NCBI RefSeq assembly: GCF_900115955.1
Contig: NZ_FOYL01000018.1
Location: forward strand, 103,514 to 167,513
DNA length: 64,000 nucleotides
From: Lentzea waywayandensis
Lineage (GTDB): Bacteria > Actinomycetota > Actinomycetes > Mycobacteriales > Pseudonocardiaceae
Direction: 5' to 3'
Made by a program: the position numbers and the translations under genes. Positions 53,472 to 61,207 of the stretch are shown here, piece by piece. The notes under the pieces are model-generated. The model worked only from the letters and a program-made list of their open reading frames with translations, was not told where the DNA came from and searched no databases. The number at the start of each line of letters is the position of its first letter. Positions within the stretch are counted from its first letter, which is position 1.

Positions 53472-54624
53472 CGGCCCTCCTGGCCAGCCAGGTCGCCGGG
53501 ATGATCAGCGCCGTGACGAGAGCCACGAACCCGAGCGACAGCACGAGAGAACTGACGTGCGCGAGCCCGCCCACGATCGGTGGCCCTGCTAGGAAGCCCG
53601 TGTAGGCGATCGTTGTCACGAGGCCGAGCTGACGTTCACCGCCGCTGCCGTCCGCGCGTTTTCCGGTCTCGCTCGCGAGGTCCATGACCACCGGGAACGA
53701 GAACGCGAGCCCCAACCCGGCCAGGCCGAACCCGAGGTAGCCGGCCGCCGGGAACGGGACCACGACCGCGAGCGCCAGACCCGTTGCGGCAAGGCCACCG
53801 CCCGCGGCGAGCAGGCGATGCGGGCCAAGGCGGCGTTGGATCGGTTCGCCGAACCACCGTGCGAGCGCCATCGTGACGGAGAAGACCGCATAGGCGTATG
53901 CACCTGCCGCGTCGCCCATTCCTCGCTCACGCACCATGAACAACGCAGACCAGTCCGCCGCCGCCCCTTCCGCGATGGCACTGCACAGCGCGACGCTCGC
54001 CAACAGCCAGAGGACCGGGCTCTTGAGCACGTTGGCGCGTTCGGCGACTTCTTCCCTATGACGCTCCCCTACTCCTCCGGGGATGCTCTTCGCGATGACT
54101 GCCGTCACGATGAGACCCACGAACGCGGCTACGAGGAAGTGCCTCATGGGCGTCCACTGAGCCTGAGCGGCGGCGGCGCTGCCCAACGACCCGATGAGAC
54201 CACCGACGCTGAAGCCCGCGTGGAACTGCGGCATCAACGGCCGCCGCAACGCGCGAACGACGACGACCGCGGCGATGTTCATCGACACGTCCATCATGGC
54301 GATGCTTGCGCCCAGAGCGACTAGCGTCAGTCCGAACTGCAGCGGTGACTCCGCCAAAGCAAGCACGGGCAGAAGCAGTGGACTGAGGAGACTGCTCGCT
54401 ATCAGGACTCCACGCGACCCGTGGACCGCGCAGATCCGTGCCGCCAACGGAGCCGTGAACGCCAGGCCGGCACTCGCCCCGAGCAGCGCCAGGCCGAGGC
54501 TGCCCACCTCCGCGCCGATCTGCCCGGCGAGCGCGGGCACACGGGACGCCCAGGTGCCGAAGACAGCGCCGTTCAACAGGAAGACGAGGAACGTGGCCAG
54601 GCGCGGAGACATGCGATCCAGCAT
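53449..54624 (-). CDS. MFS transporter (YbjJ-like)
   Basis: 391 residues, about 12 hydrophobic spans, ATG 54624 or 54612. Family pattern: LATFLVFLLNGAVFGTWASRVPALAGQIG at the N-terminus, GASIAMMDVSMNIAAVVVVRALRRPLMPQFHAGFSVGGLIGS, ALARWFGEPIQRRLG. YbjJ-type carriers export or import small metabolites of unknown identity. Divergent from the LacI regulator; a palindromic operator lies directly in front of its start, so it is very likely the regulator's target. Confidence 0.88.
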   Translation of the reverse strand: MLDRMSPRLATFLVFLLNGAVFGTWASRVPALAGQIGAEVGSLGLALLGASAGLAFTAPLAARICAVHGSRGVLIASSLLSPLLLPVLALAESPLQFGLTLVALGASIAMMDVSMNIAAVVVVRALRRPLMPQFHAGFSVGGLIGSLGSAAAAQAQWTPMRHFLVAAFVGLIVTAVIAKSIPGGVGERHREEVAERANVLKSPVLWLLASVALCSAIAEGAAADWSALFMVRERGMGDAAGAYAYAVFSVTMALARWFGEPIQRRLGPHRLLAAGGGLAATGLALAVVVPFPAAGYLGFGLAGLGLAFSFPVVMDLASETGKRADGSGGERQLGLVTTIAYTGFLAGPPIVGGLAHVSSLVLSLGFVALVTALIIPATWLARRAARQAASV

Positions 54625-54626
54625 GA

Positions 54627-54640
54627 CTGAAGCGCTTCAG
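54627..54640. promoter_or_regulatory. LacI-type operator
   Basis: The 14-base perfect palindrome CTGAAGCGCTTCAG, with the central CG of LacI-family operators, lies three bases upstream of the MFS start and 44 bases upstream of the divergent lacI-type start. Confidence 0.82.
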
Positions 54641-54684
54641 CAGCGCCAGCGAATAGGGTGCGATCTCTCGCATACGATGCGTCC

Positions 54685-55764
54685 GTGGACTCCGACCGCC
54701 GACGCAGGCCGACGCTGGACACCGTCGCCGCGGCCGTAGGGGTCTCCAGGGCAACGGTGTCGAACGCGTACAACCGGCCAGACCAGCTGTCGTCGTCGTT
54801 GCGCGAACGCATCCTCGAAACGGCGCGGTCTCTCGGCTACTCGGGACCCGACCCGGTCGCCCGCTCACTCGCGACCCGTTCGTCCGCGGCCGTCGGTTTC
54901 ATGCTGCCCCAGGGCCTGTCCGGCGCGTTCTCGGATCCGGCGCTGTCGATCGTGCTCGACGGCCTGGCCCAGACGGTCGACGGCCACGACCACAGCCTCG
55001 TGCTGATGCCCGGCGACTCCACCGGCGGCCCGCGCCCGTCGATCGTGTCGCGCGCACAGGCGGACGTGATGGTCGCCTACTCACTGCCGGACTCGGCGCC
55101 GGCCCTGGACGCCGTCGCCGCCCGCGGACTGCCGCTCGTGGTGATCGACCAGCCGGTGCTGCCGGGCTCGGCGCGAGTAGAGGTGCAGGACTACGCCGGC
55201 ACGTCGGCGGCCGCGGCACACCTCCTGACCCTGGGACACCGCAGGTTCGGCGTGCTGACCTTCGCGCTGCGCCCGGACGGAGTATCAGGACCGGTCTCGC
55301 ACGAGCGCCGTTCGGCCGTGCCGTTCCGCGTGAGCCGCGACCGCCTGGGCGGCTACCTCGACACTTTGGCAAAAGCCGGGGTGGAACCGGACAATGTTCC
55401 GGTGTGGGAGGCCCGCGGCAGTGATCGCGAACTCGGACGTCTAGGCGCGCGGTGGTTGCTCACCCGCACGCCGCGCCCGAGCGCTTTGCTGTGCGCGTCG
55501 GACCAACTGGCGTTCGGCGCCCTCCAAGCGGCCCGCGACCTGACGTTGACCGTCCCGGGAGACATTTCGGTCGTCGGCTTCGACGACGTCCCCGAAGCGG
55601 CCTACAGCGACCCGCCACTGACTACTGTGCGTCAACCCCTGGCCGACAAGGGCCGCCGCGCCGGCGAACTGGCACTGAAATTACTGGCCGGCGGGAGACC
55701 TCCAAGGCCAACGAGACTCGACGTTTCCCTCGTGGAGAGAGCCTCAACGGCCCCACGGACGTGA
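54685..55764 (+). CDS. LacI-family transcriptional regulator
   Basis: 359 residues from GTG 54685. N-terminal helix-turn-helix and hinge: RRRRPTLDTVAAAVGVSRATVSNAYNRPDQLSSSLRERILETARSLGYSGPDPVARSLATRSS. The hinge leads into a periplasmic-binding-like effector domain (SALLCASDQLAFGALQAARDLTLTVPGDISVVGFDDVPEAAYSDPPLTTVRQPLADKGR). Probably autoregulated and controlling the divergent MFS carrier in response to a sugar or nucleoside. A TACGAT box seven bases before the GTG suggests a leaderless transcript. Confidence 0.92.
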   Translation: MDSDRRRRPTLDTVAAAVGVSRATVSNAYNRPDQLSSSLRERILETARSLGYSGPDPVARSLATRSSAAVGFMLPQGLSGAFSDPALSIVLDGLAQTVDGHDHSLVLMPGDSTGGPRPSIVSRAQADVMVAYSLPDSAPALDAVAARGLPLVVIDQPVLPGSARVEVQDYAGTSAAAAHLLTLGHRRFGVLTFALRPDGVSGPVSHERRSAVPFRVSRDRLGGYLDTLAKAGVEPDNVPVWEARGSDRELGRLGARWLLTRTPRPSALLCASDQLAFGALQAARDLTLTVPGDISVVGFDDVPEAAYSDPPLTTVRQPLADKGRRAGELALKLLAGGRPPRPTRLDVSLVERASTAPRT

Positions 55765-55857
55765 TCCGCGTCACGTTTAGACAATTTTTATCACCCGTTT
55801 GGACGTAGGGCGGAAACAGTCGATCGACTCCGGACGATGTGTCCGGTGGGGGCACCG

Positions 55858-55878
55858 GTGACCACGCGTCGTGGTCAC
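55858..55878. terminator. perfect hairpin upstream of tRNA-Arg
   Basis: Nine-base arms GTGACCACG/CGTGGTCAC around CGT, followed by TTTCGC, 15 bases before the tRNA. Probably the end of the lacI-type transcript. Confidence 0.6.
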
Positions 55879-55893
55879 TTTCGCACCCCTCCA

Positions 55894-55966
55894 GCCTCTG
55901 TAGCTCAGTGGAGAGAGCGAGGGACTTCTAATCCCGAGGTCGCAGGTTCGAATCCTGCCAGGGGCG
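55894..55966 (+). tRNA. tRNA-Arg(TCT), AICE attachment gene
   Basis: Cloverleaf with acceptor GCCTCTG/CAGGGGC, anticodon loop CTTCTAA (anticodon TCT) between GGGA and TCCC, and T-arm GGTTCGAATCC. CCA is not encoded. The integrase gene of an AICE begins 69 bases beyond the 3' end on the opposite strand, so the 3' part of this tRNA is very probably the attB/attL site. No second copy of the 3' end is present in the window. Confidence 0.95.
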
Positions 55967-55985
55967 CTGGATAGCTGGTAGATGG

Positions 55986-56019
55986 ACTGGAGCCGGTCTC
56001 TTCGGAGGTCGGCTCCAGT
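55986..56019. terminator. hairpin between tRNA-Arg and int
   Basis: Ten-base arms ACTGGAGCCG/CGGCTCCAGT at 55986-55995 and 56010-56019, nested in an outer CTGGATA/TATCCAG pair (55967-55973, 56023-56029). It can stop the tRNA transcript before it runs antisense into int. Confidence 0.65.
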
Positions 56020-56034
56020 GCTTATCCAGTGGTT

Positions 56035-57189
56035 TCACTCGGTGGGCTTCAAACCTTCCAGGGCGTCCGCAGCCCTGTGACCGACCGACTTCCGGTTCAT
56101 GTACACGTCCTGGGTCATGCTGACCTGGGCATGACCGAGGTAGTCAGCGATCTCCCTCGCGCTCAGCCCGGCCGCATCGAGCTGCGTCGCGACGAGATGC
56201 CGGAAGGCGTGCGGGTGCAGGCCCTCCCACTCCGAGCCCTCCAGGACGCTGCGCAGAGCCTTCCGGGTGTTGTCCGGATCCCGCAGCGTGCCCGAGGAGG
56301 ACGGGAACACCCACTCGCTCTCCGAGGTCTCCCGACGTCTGCGAAGAACGTCCATCGCCCAGGCCGGGATCTTCAGCGTCCGCATGCCGGCGACCGACTT
56401 CGTATGCGGCTGGACGAACAGCCCGATCCCGGTCAGCCGAATTACGGTGCCCTCTAGCAGGATCACGCCCTCGTCCTCCCGGACGCGCGTCCAGTCGAGC
56501 GCCAGGAACTCACCGAGCCGCGGACCGACCGCCGCGTGCATGTCCACGAGGTCGACCAGGTCGAGGTTCCGTGCCCGCTCGTTGCCGAGCAGGTAGGCCC
56601 GCAGCCGGAGGTAGTCGTCCCACTCGATCTTCGTGAGCTTCTTCCGCACCGGCTTGACCTTCTTGCTCTCCCCCAGCGTCCCGACCTCCCGGACCGGGTT
56701 GGTGCCGATCGCGTCGTACCGGACGTAGAGGCCCATGATCGCGGTGAGCACGACCTTCGCGTGCTTGGCACTCCCCAGGCCTGCCGTGTCGCGGATCGTC
56801 CGGAGGACGCGTTCGGCCGTGCCGGTCGTGATCTCCCGCCCAGTGAGCGAGCCGACTGCGTCCTTGAGGTCGCGATCCCAGGACTCCCGATAGGTCCGCT
56901 TGGTGCGCGCGGCCTTCTTCGACTCGTCCAGCTCCGCGAGGTACTTGTCTGCGACCTCAGAGACCTTCGTTCGATCGGTGATCTCCTCCCCCACCACCGC
57001 ACGAGCACGGTCTCTCAGCGCCTCCTTCAGCCGGTTCTTGGCCGCGTTCTCGGTCTTGGCGGTCCGCTCGACCTGCCGCGTCACGCCGTCGTAGTCGCGG
57101 TAGTTGGTGATCGCGCGGACCTTGCCGGCCGAAGTGCGTACAAACCAGATCTCGCCGTACGTCCCGAGCGCCATCGGTGGCTTGGACAT
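56035..57189 (-). CDS. int: tyrosine-recombinase integrase of the AICE
   Basis: 384 residues from ATG 57189. N-terminal arm/core-binding part to about residue 180; catalytic domain with Arg224 (VGPRLGEF), His327 and Arg330 (HPHAFRH), His353 (LGHAQVSM) and nucleophile Tyr363 (DVYMN). All five catalytic residues are present, so it should integrate into the adjacent tRNA-Arg. Its ATG shares one base with the xis stop (TGATG). Confidence 0.96.
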   Translation of the reverse strand: MSKPPMALGTYGEIWFVRTSAGKVRAITNYRDYDGVTRQVERTAKTENAAKNRLKEALRDRARAVVGEEITDRTKVSEVADKYLAELDESKKAARTKRTYRESWDRDLKDAVGSLTGREITTGTAERVLRTIRDTAGLGSAKHAKVVLTAIMGLYVRYDAIGTNPVREVGTLGESKKVKPVRKKLTKIEWDDYLRLRAYLLGNERARNLDLVDLVDMHAAVGPRLGEFLALDWTRVREDEGVILLEGTVIRLTGIGLFVQPHTKSVAGMRTLKIPAWAMDVLRRRRETSESEWVFPSSSGTLRDPDNTRKALRSVLEGSEWEGLHPHAFRHLVATQLDAAGLSAREIADYLGHAQVSMTQDVYMNRKSVGHRAADALEGLKPTE

Positions 57190-57368
57190 CAGCCCGCCCC
57201 CTGCGGCTGCGACTCGAACCACGCCTTGACGTCCTCCGGGATGTAGCGGACGTACTTGCCGATACGGCGTCCCGGCGGCCCGTAGTTCTTCGTCCTCCAC
57301 TGGTAGAGGGTCTGCGCGGGCACGCCGAGGAAGTCCGCGACATCCTTGATTCCCCACAACTTGCTCAT
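57189..57368 (-). CDS. xis: excisionase / AlpA-type helix-turn-helix protein
   Basis: 59 residues, ATG 57368. The MerR/excisionase-type DNA-binding domain reads MSKLWGIKDVADFLGVPAQTLYQWRTKNYGPPGRRIGKYVRYIPEDVKAWFE, the standard Xis of pSAM2-type elements. It overlaps repSA by four bases (ATGA) and int by one. Directs the integrase toward excision. Confidence 0.93.
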   Translation of the reverse strand: MSKLWGIKDVADFLGVPAQTLYQWRTKNYGPPGRRIGKYVRYIPEDVKAWFESQPQGAG

Positions 57369-58705
57369 GACGCGTTCTCCCTCGCGTAGGTACGTTGGCG
57401 TTGTTCTCTCCGGCCTTCTGCGATGGCCAGGGCGAGTTCTCGTTCTTCGGGGTTGGCGTAACCGCTGGCTGCGTACTGCCAGTCGTTGACGACCACGACG
57501 AGCTCCGGATCGAAGCCGAGGCGGTCGAGCGTCTCGGCAGCGCGGAACTCCCGGCGTTCCTCACGCAGGTGCTTGAACGTGACCGAGTAGCGCTGCGACT
57601 TGCTCAGGAAGTGGCCGCGGAACGCGAGCATGTGCGCCCAGCGCCGCAGCTTGAGGTCTTCGTACAGCGGGTTCGCGCCGAGTTCCCAGGCGGTCTGGAT
57701 CATCCGGCGGTGGTGTTCGGACACCCGCAACAGCTCGATGTCCAGCTCGGACCGGATGGGCTTGTCCGCAGCTTCGCTCTTGCCCGTGCCCTTCGTGGCG
57801 TACTTGGCGACGTACGCCGCAAGGCGAGACTCGCTGATCTCGCCGTTCTCCTCGACCTGGTGGGCGTTGCTGGCCCGGATTTGCCGGACGTCGACCTGTT
57901 CTCCCCAGGCCACCCGCAGCACCTCACCATCAGGGCGAGGCACCTCCAGCGCGACAGCGCGTGCGGCTTGCCTGATCGAGTGCTCGAGCAACTCAGCCGT
58001 CGCCCAGGCCGGAGTCTCGTCAGCGGTACCGTCCGGCCCGTCGATGCGGATAACCGCGTGGAAGTGCACGAGGCCACGGCGTTGGTACTCGGCGACCTTG
58101 GCGTACGACACGCGGGCGTGGTCCGCGAACTCCCGAACCGTCAACCCCGCCGAGCGGGCCAGCGTGCGGCGCAGGGCTTGAGCGAAACGCGACCACAGGG
58201 CACCGACGTTGGCCTGCCACAGGACGGACCCGGCGTAGTCGTACGTGTCCGGGTCGATCGGCGTGGCGACGTTCGGGTCTGCCGGGTGGTGGTAAGCGCC
58301 GCAAGCGCACGGGATGGTCTTGCCGCGGGCGTTGCGGCGAATGCTGTGCACCTTGCCGAAGCTCGGAGCGGTGAGCGTGGCGAACGCACGAGGCTTCTCC
58401 GACACCGTCGTCGGGATGCCTTTCGAGCCTCCGGAGAGCCCGGCATGCAGCAGGTGGTACGCGTCTGCGGCGTAGCGGTCCGAGCACGCGGGACACACGG
58501 ACTCACGCCGGTTGCCGCAGGGCACGAAGACGTGACCGCCGTGGTGCGCCAGCACGCGACCGGTCTGGGCGTGGTGGAGCTGCCAGGCCCCGAACAACGT
58601 GATCGGCTGGGCACAGCCGCCGATGCGGACGACCTTCTCACGCCATTCCGGGTAGTCAGTCTCGCGAAGACGGGCGGCGATGCGGTCAGCGAGCGAAAGC
58701 ACCAC
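57365..58705 (-). CDS. repSA: RepSA-type replication initiator
   Basis: 446 residues from GTG 58705 with AAAGGAGG nine bases upstream. Contains a two-cysteine cluster CPACSDRYAADAYHLLHAGL, a conserved CGAYHHPADPN block and the rolling-circle HUH motif as HFH in RRGLVHFHAVIRIDG. A candidate tyrosine lies in AAYVAKYATKGTGKSE. RepSA nicks the element's double-strand origin to start rolling-circle replication of the excised circle. A strong terminator separates it from the upstream spdB-like gene. Confidence 0.92.
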   Translation of the reverse strand: MVLSLADRIAARLRETDYPEWREKVVRIGGCAQPITLFGAWQLHHAQTGRVLAHHGGHVFVPCGNRRESVCPACSDRYAADAYHLLHAGLSGGSKGIPTTVSEKPRAFATLTAPSFGKVHSIRRNARGKTIPCACGAYHHPADPNVATPIDPDTYDYAGSVLWQANVGALWSRFAQALRRTLARSAGLTVREFADHARVSYAKVAEYQRRGLVHFHAVIRIDGPDGTADETPAWATAELLEHSIRQAARAVALEVPRPDGEVLRVAWGEQVDVRQIRASNAHQVEENGEISESRLAAYVAKYATKGTGKSEAADKPIRSELDIELLRVSEHHRRMIQTAWELGANPLYEDLKLRRWAHMLAFRGHFLSKSQRYSVTFKHLREERREFRAAETLDRLGFDPELVVVVNDWQYAASGYANPEERELALAIAEGRREQRQRTYARENAS

Positions 58706-58734
58706 GACAGCGGTCCTCCTTTCTTTGTGGCACA

Positions 58735-58776
58735 GCAAAAAGCGGGGCACGGCTCGGGAAGCGGCCGTGCCCCGCT
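58735..58776 (-). terminator. rho-independent terminator after spdB-like gene
   Basis: On the minus strand, 13-base perfect arms (58776-58764 and 58753-58741) with a 10-base loop are followed by TTTTTGCTG, a textbook terminator ahead of repSA. int/xis/repSA therefore need their own promoter or read-through. Confidence 0.9.
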
Positions 58777-58809
58777 CATGTGGGCAGGAGAAGGGTTGTC
58801 CTGCCGGGG

Positions 58810-59637
58810 TCAGGTGAAGGCGTGCCCGTTGCGCTGCTGGACCTCTGCGGCGATCTGGGCGGCCATCTCGGGTGCGACCTTGATGACCTCGCGGACGTCG
58901 TCAGCGGTCAGTTCACGCCCGGAGGCAGCAACCTCGGCAGCCTTGACGCGCACCGGCTTGAGAAGCGATTCCGGCAGCCGCAGTCGTTTCGAAGGAACGG
59001 CCGGCATCGTGGGCGGCGCGCTGGCAATGGTGGTCGCCGCTTGAGTTCGTGCCTCGCGGTAAGCGCGTGCGATGGCCTCGTTGAACTTGTGCTGGATCAC
59101 CGGCATGACCTCGGCGACCGCAAACACCACCACTGGCACGATCACGTGAATCGCGGTGTTGCCAAGGTCGAACCGGGCACCAGCCGTCCACAGCGGCATG
59201 AGGGTGGGCCACACGCTCATGAGCAGCGTGGAGCTGAGCAGGATGCGCTTGAGGCGTCGCACCCAGGGCTCGTCCACCTCGATGCCGCGCGACAGGATCT
59301 CCGCCTCGAACATCAGTAGCGTGATCAGCAGTCCTGCCAGCATCGGTTCGGCCAGCCACGCACCCCACCACAGCGGGTCCGTCTTGGCGCGGTCCCCGGC
59401 GAGGAACGCCTGAACGCTGGTCGTGGTGAACGCGAGGCCGAGCGCGAGGAAGAACCACATGCCGCGTGTGATGGCACGTCGCTGCCCCTCCAGGCGCACG
59501 GCCGCCATGTCCGGGTCGTCCACCAGGCCGCGCAAGTGAGCTGACTCAGCCTTCTTGCGACGCAGGCCGACGACTCGCTTCGTGACCCCGGCCGCCTCGT
59601 TGATCTCGTCAGAGTCGTTGGCCTGCACTGTGATCAC
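58810..59637 (-). CDS. SpdB-like/DUF2637 membrane protein of AICE
   Basis: 275 residues from GTG 59637 with GAGAGGAG upstream. Cytosolic N-terminus (~50 residues), then four hydrophobic spans: AITRGMWFFLALGLAFTTTSVQAFL, WGAWLAEPMLAGLLITLLMFEAEIL, ILLSSTLLMSVWPTLMPLW and IHVIVPVVVFAVAEVMPVI. A basic/helical C-terminus follows. This is the spread-protein layout of pSAM2-type elements, thought to move the plasmid between hyphal compartments. Overlaps the upstream gene by four bases (GTGA). Confidence 0.82.
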   Translation of the reverse strand: MITVQANDSDEINEAAGVTKRVVGLRRKKAESAHLRGLVDDPDMAAVRLEGQRRAITRGMWFFLALGLAFTTTSVQAFLAGDRAKTDPLWWGAWLAEPMLAGLLITLLMFEAEILSRGIEVDEPWVRRLKRILLSSTLLMSVWPTLMPLWTAGARFDLGNTAIHVIVPVVVFAVAEVMPVIQHKFNEAIARAYREARTQAATTIASAPPTMPAVPSKRLRLPESLLKPVRVKAAEVAASGRELTADDVREVIKVAPEMAAQIAAEVQQRNGHAFT

Positions 59638-59987
59638 TCCTCTCTGGTCAACTGTTCGTGCAGCTGTGTGCCAGCCGGGGTGAACACCAGGCGGGCCGCG
59701 GTGAAGTCCTCCCCGCAGTCCCGACCCAAAGTGGTCTTCTCCGCTTCGGTCAGATAGCCGCGCTCGATCAAGATCCATGCGGCGGAATCCACGTCATCAC
59801 CGATCGGCTCCGCGGGCTGACCGTCGTGGAAGTAGACCCACACGAAGTGGCACGTCTCGTTGTTCTCCCGGGCGTACAACTGGCCGGGGGCGACGTAGCG
59901 GAACACCTCCTTCACGTCGTCCTTCATCCACACCGGCGGGAAGTCTTGGAACCACGAGGGAGGCCACTTGTCATTGGGCATCAGCAC
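59634..59987 (-). CDS. AICE hypothetical protein, 117 aa
   Basis: GTG 59987 or ATG 59981, preceded by AAGGAAGGGC. Soluble acidic protein with aromatic-rich N-terminus (DKWPPSWFQDFPPVWMKDDVKEVFRYVAPGQLYAR), a CHFVWVYF strand and a C-terminal helical part. No motif recognised. In the transfer operon between a small helical protein and the SpdB-like protein. Confidence 0.7.
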   Translation of the reverse strand: MLMPNDKWPPSWFQDFPPVWMKDDVKEVFRYVAPGQLYARENNETCHFVWVYFHDGQPAEPIGDDVDSAAWILIERGYLTEAEKTTLGRDCGEDFTAARLVFTPAGTQLHEQLTREE

Positions 59988-60199
59988 GCCCTTCCTTCTC
60001 GATGCTCGTGAGAGAGCCGCCGGTAGTGGTCAGCTTCGGCGGCGTGTTCAAGGTGAATCAGGTGCGCCAGCTCAGCGGCTTCGACCGCCTGTTTCGGCGG
60101 GAGAACGCCGTTGTCGTCCGCGTGACGGCGCACCAGGTCGTCGTACTCGACGCGGAGGCGCTCGATCGTGGAAGCGGTGTCCTGGTAGGCGGTGGTCAT
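59981..60199 (-). CDS. AICE small helical protein, 72 aa
   Basis: ATG 60199 with GGAGG seven bases before. Highly helical and charged (TASTIERLRVEYDDLVRRHADDNG, QAVEAAELAHLIHLEHAAEADHYRRLSHEH), with a histidine-rich second half. No known family. Its start overlaps the preceding stop by four bases and its end overlaps the following start by seven. Confidence 0.7.
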   Translation of the reverse strand: MTTAYQDTASTIERLRVEYDDLVRRHADDNGVLPPKQAVEAAELAHLIHLEHAAEADHYRRLSHEHREGRAC

Positions 60200-60597
60200 C
60201 GAGACCTCCGACCGTGCAGCGCAGACCACCGACGGTGAAGGCCTCCGCCGCCGGGCGTCAGCGCGATAAGACACACGGGTTTCGCGATCGCGCCGTGCCG
60301 CATCGTCTCGACGTAGGTCAACTTCGCGTATCGCTGCGCCAGCAGGCTTTCCACGATCTCCGCAACGTCGTTCAAGGCGTGCCGACAGCGTCCTTCGCCG
60401 TCCAGCCAGACGATGCGCTGTGTGCCCTCAATGAGGCCGTAACGCCCCTCCCCCACTTCTCCGAGAACCTCAGCAGCCGCATCAGCCTTGCCACCGAAGC
60501 CGCACGTGACGACCGTCGGGAGGTTCGTCGAAGTGGCCGCCGCTTCGGGCCGGTCCCCGAACAGATCAATCTGATGGGGGGCGTCAACGCGCTTCAT
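60196..60597 (-). CDS. AICE hypothetical protein, 133 aa
   Basis: ATG start overlapping the upstream stop by four bases. Soluble, N-terminal MKRVDAPHQIDLFGDRPEA, middle VTCGFGGKADAAAEVLGEVGEGRYGLIEGTQRIVWLDGEG, basic C-terminus RRWSALHGRRSR. No recognised domain. Operonic with the transfer genes. Confidence 0.68.
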   Translation of the reverse strand: MKRVDAPHQIDLFGDRPEAAATSTNLPTVVTCGFGGKADAAAEVLGEVGEGRYGLIEGTQRIVWLDGEGRCRHALNDVAEIVESLLAQRYAKLTYVETMRHGAIAKPVCLIALTPGGGGLHRRWSALHGRRSR

Positions 60598-60935
60598 GTC
60601 TGCCGCCCCGGCCTGCGCACCCTCATGTACACGTACCGGTGGAGTCGAGCGCCAGCGTCGGTCTCCTCCAGCAGGTACGCCTGATAGGTCTCATTCCCCA
60701 CTGTGAACCCGACCGGCGCCGACTCCGTCACGAGGTCGTTGTTCATCAACGTGACCGCAGCCGTACCGAGAAGCCCGTCCAACGTGCGCGCCTTGCTGAC
60801 CACCGTCTCGATCAACAGGACCCAGCGCTGACTCGGCACCCACGCCAACCTCTCATCCCGAACCGCCTCCGCGAGGTCGAGCAGGAGGTAGTTCGGGATG
60901 CCGTGAAGGTGGTCGGGTTCGACGACCGTGCTCAT
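60594..60935 (-). CDS. AICE hypothetical protein, 113 aa
   Basis: ATG 60935 with GGGAGG six bases upstream. Helical N-terminus (IPNYLLLDLAEAVRDERLAWVPSQRWVLLIETVVSKARTLDGLLGTAAVTLM) and a beta-rich C-terminus ending in a basic RVRRPGRQT. Function unknown. Start shares bases with the stop of the small membrane protein (TGATG). Confidence 0.68.
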   Translation of the reverse strand: MSTVVEPDHLHGIPNYLLLDLAEAVRDERLAWVPSQRWVLLIETVVSKARTLDGLLGTAAVTLMNNDLVTESAPVGFTVGNETYQAYLLEETDAGARLHRYVYMRVRRPGRQT

Positions 60936-61153
60936 CACAGCCTCCCGGCAACACGGTGGTTGATCTCGCGGCGGACGAAGTCGCGCAGCATGAAGTACAC
61001 GGCCGCCGCCCCGAGCACCGAGACGACGAGCGCCCAGCCGAAGACCTTGCCGGGCCCGTCGAACTGGTAGATCACCCACAGCACGCCGCCCGCGAGGGCG
61101 AGGTAAAGGGTGAACCGCCACACTGCCCACAGCTTGATTCCGAGTTTCCACAT
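60935..61153 (-). CDS. AICE small membrane protein, 72 aa
   Basis: ATG 61153. Two hydrophobic helices (WAVWRFTLYLALAGGVLWVIYQF and VFGWALVVSVLGAAAVYFMLRDF) separated by DGPGK, ending with a basic RREINHRVAGRL. Likely a membrane component of the transfer or spread machinery. 54 bases downstream of the TraB-type gene. Confidence 0.72.
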   Translation of the reverse strand: MWKLGIKLWAVWRFTLYLALAGGVLWVIYQFDGPGKVFGWALVVSVLGAAAVYFMLRDFVRREINHRVAGRL

Positions 61154-61207
61154 ACGCCCTCCCCAGGGCTCGAATCGTGTTTTGCCACAACGACTTCAGC
61201 CGCAGAG

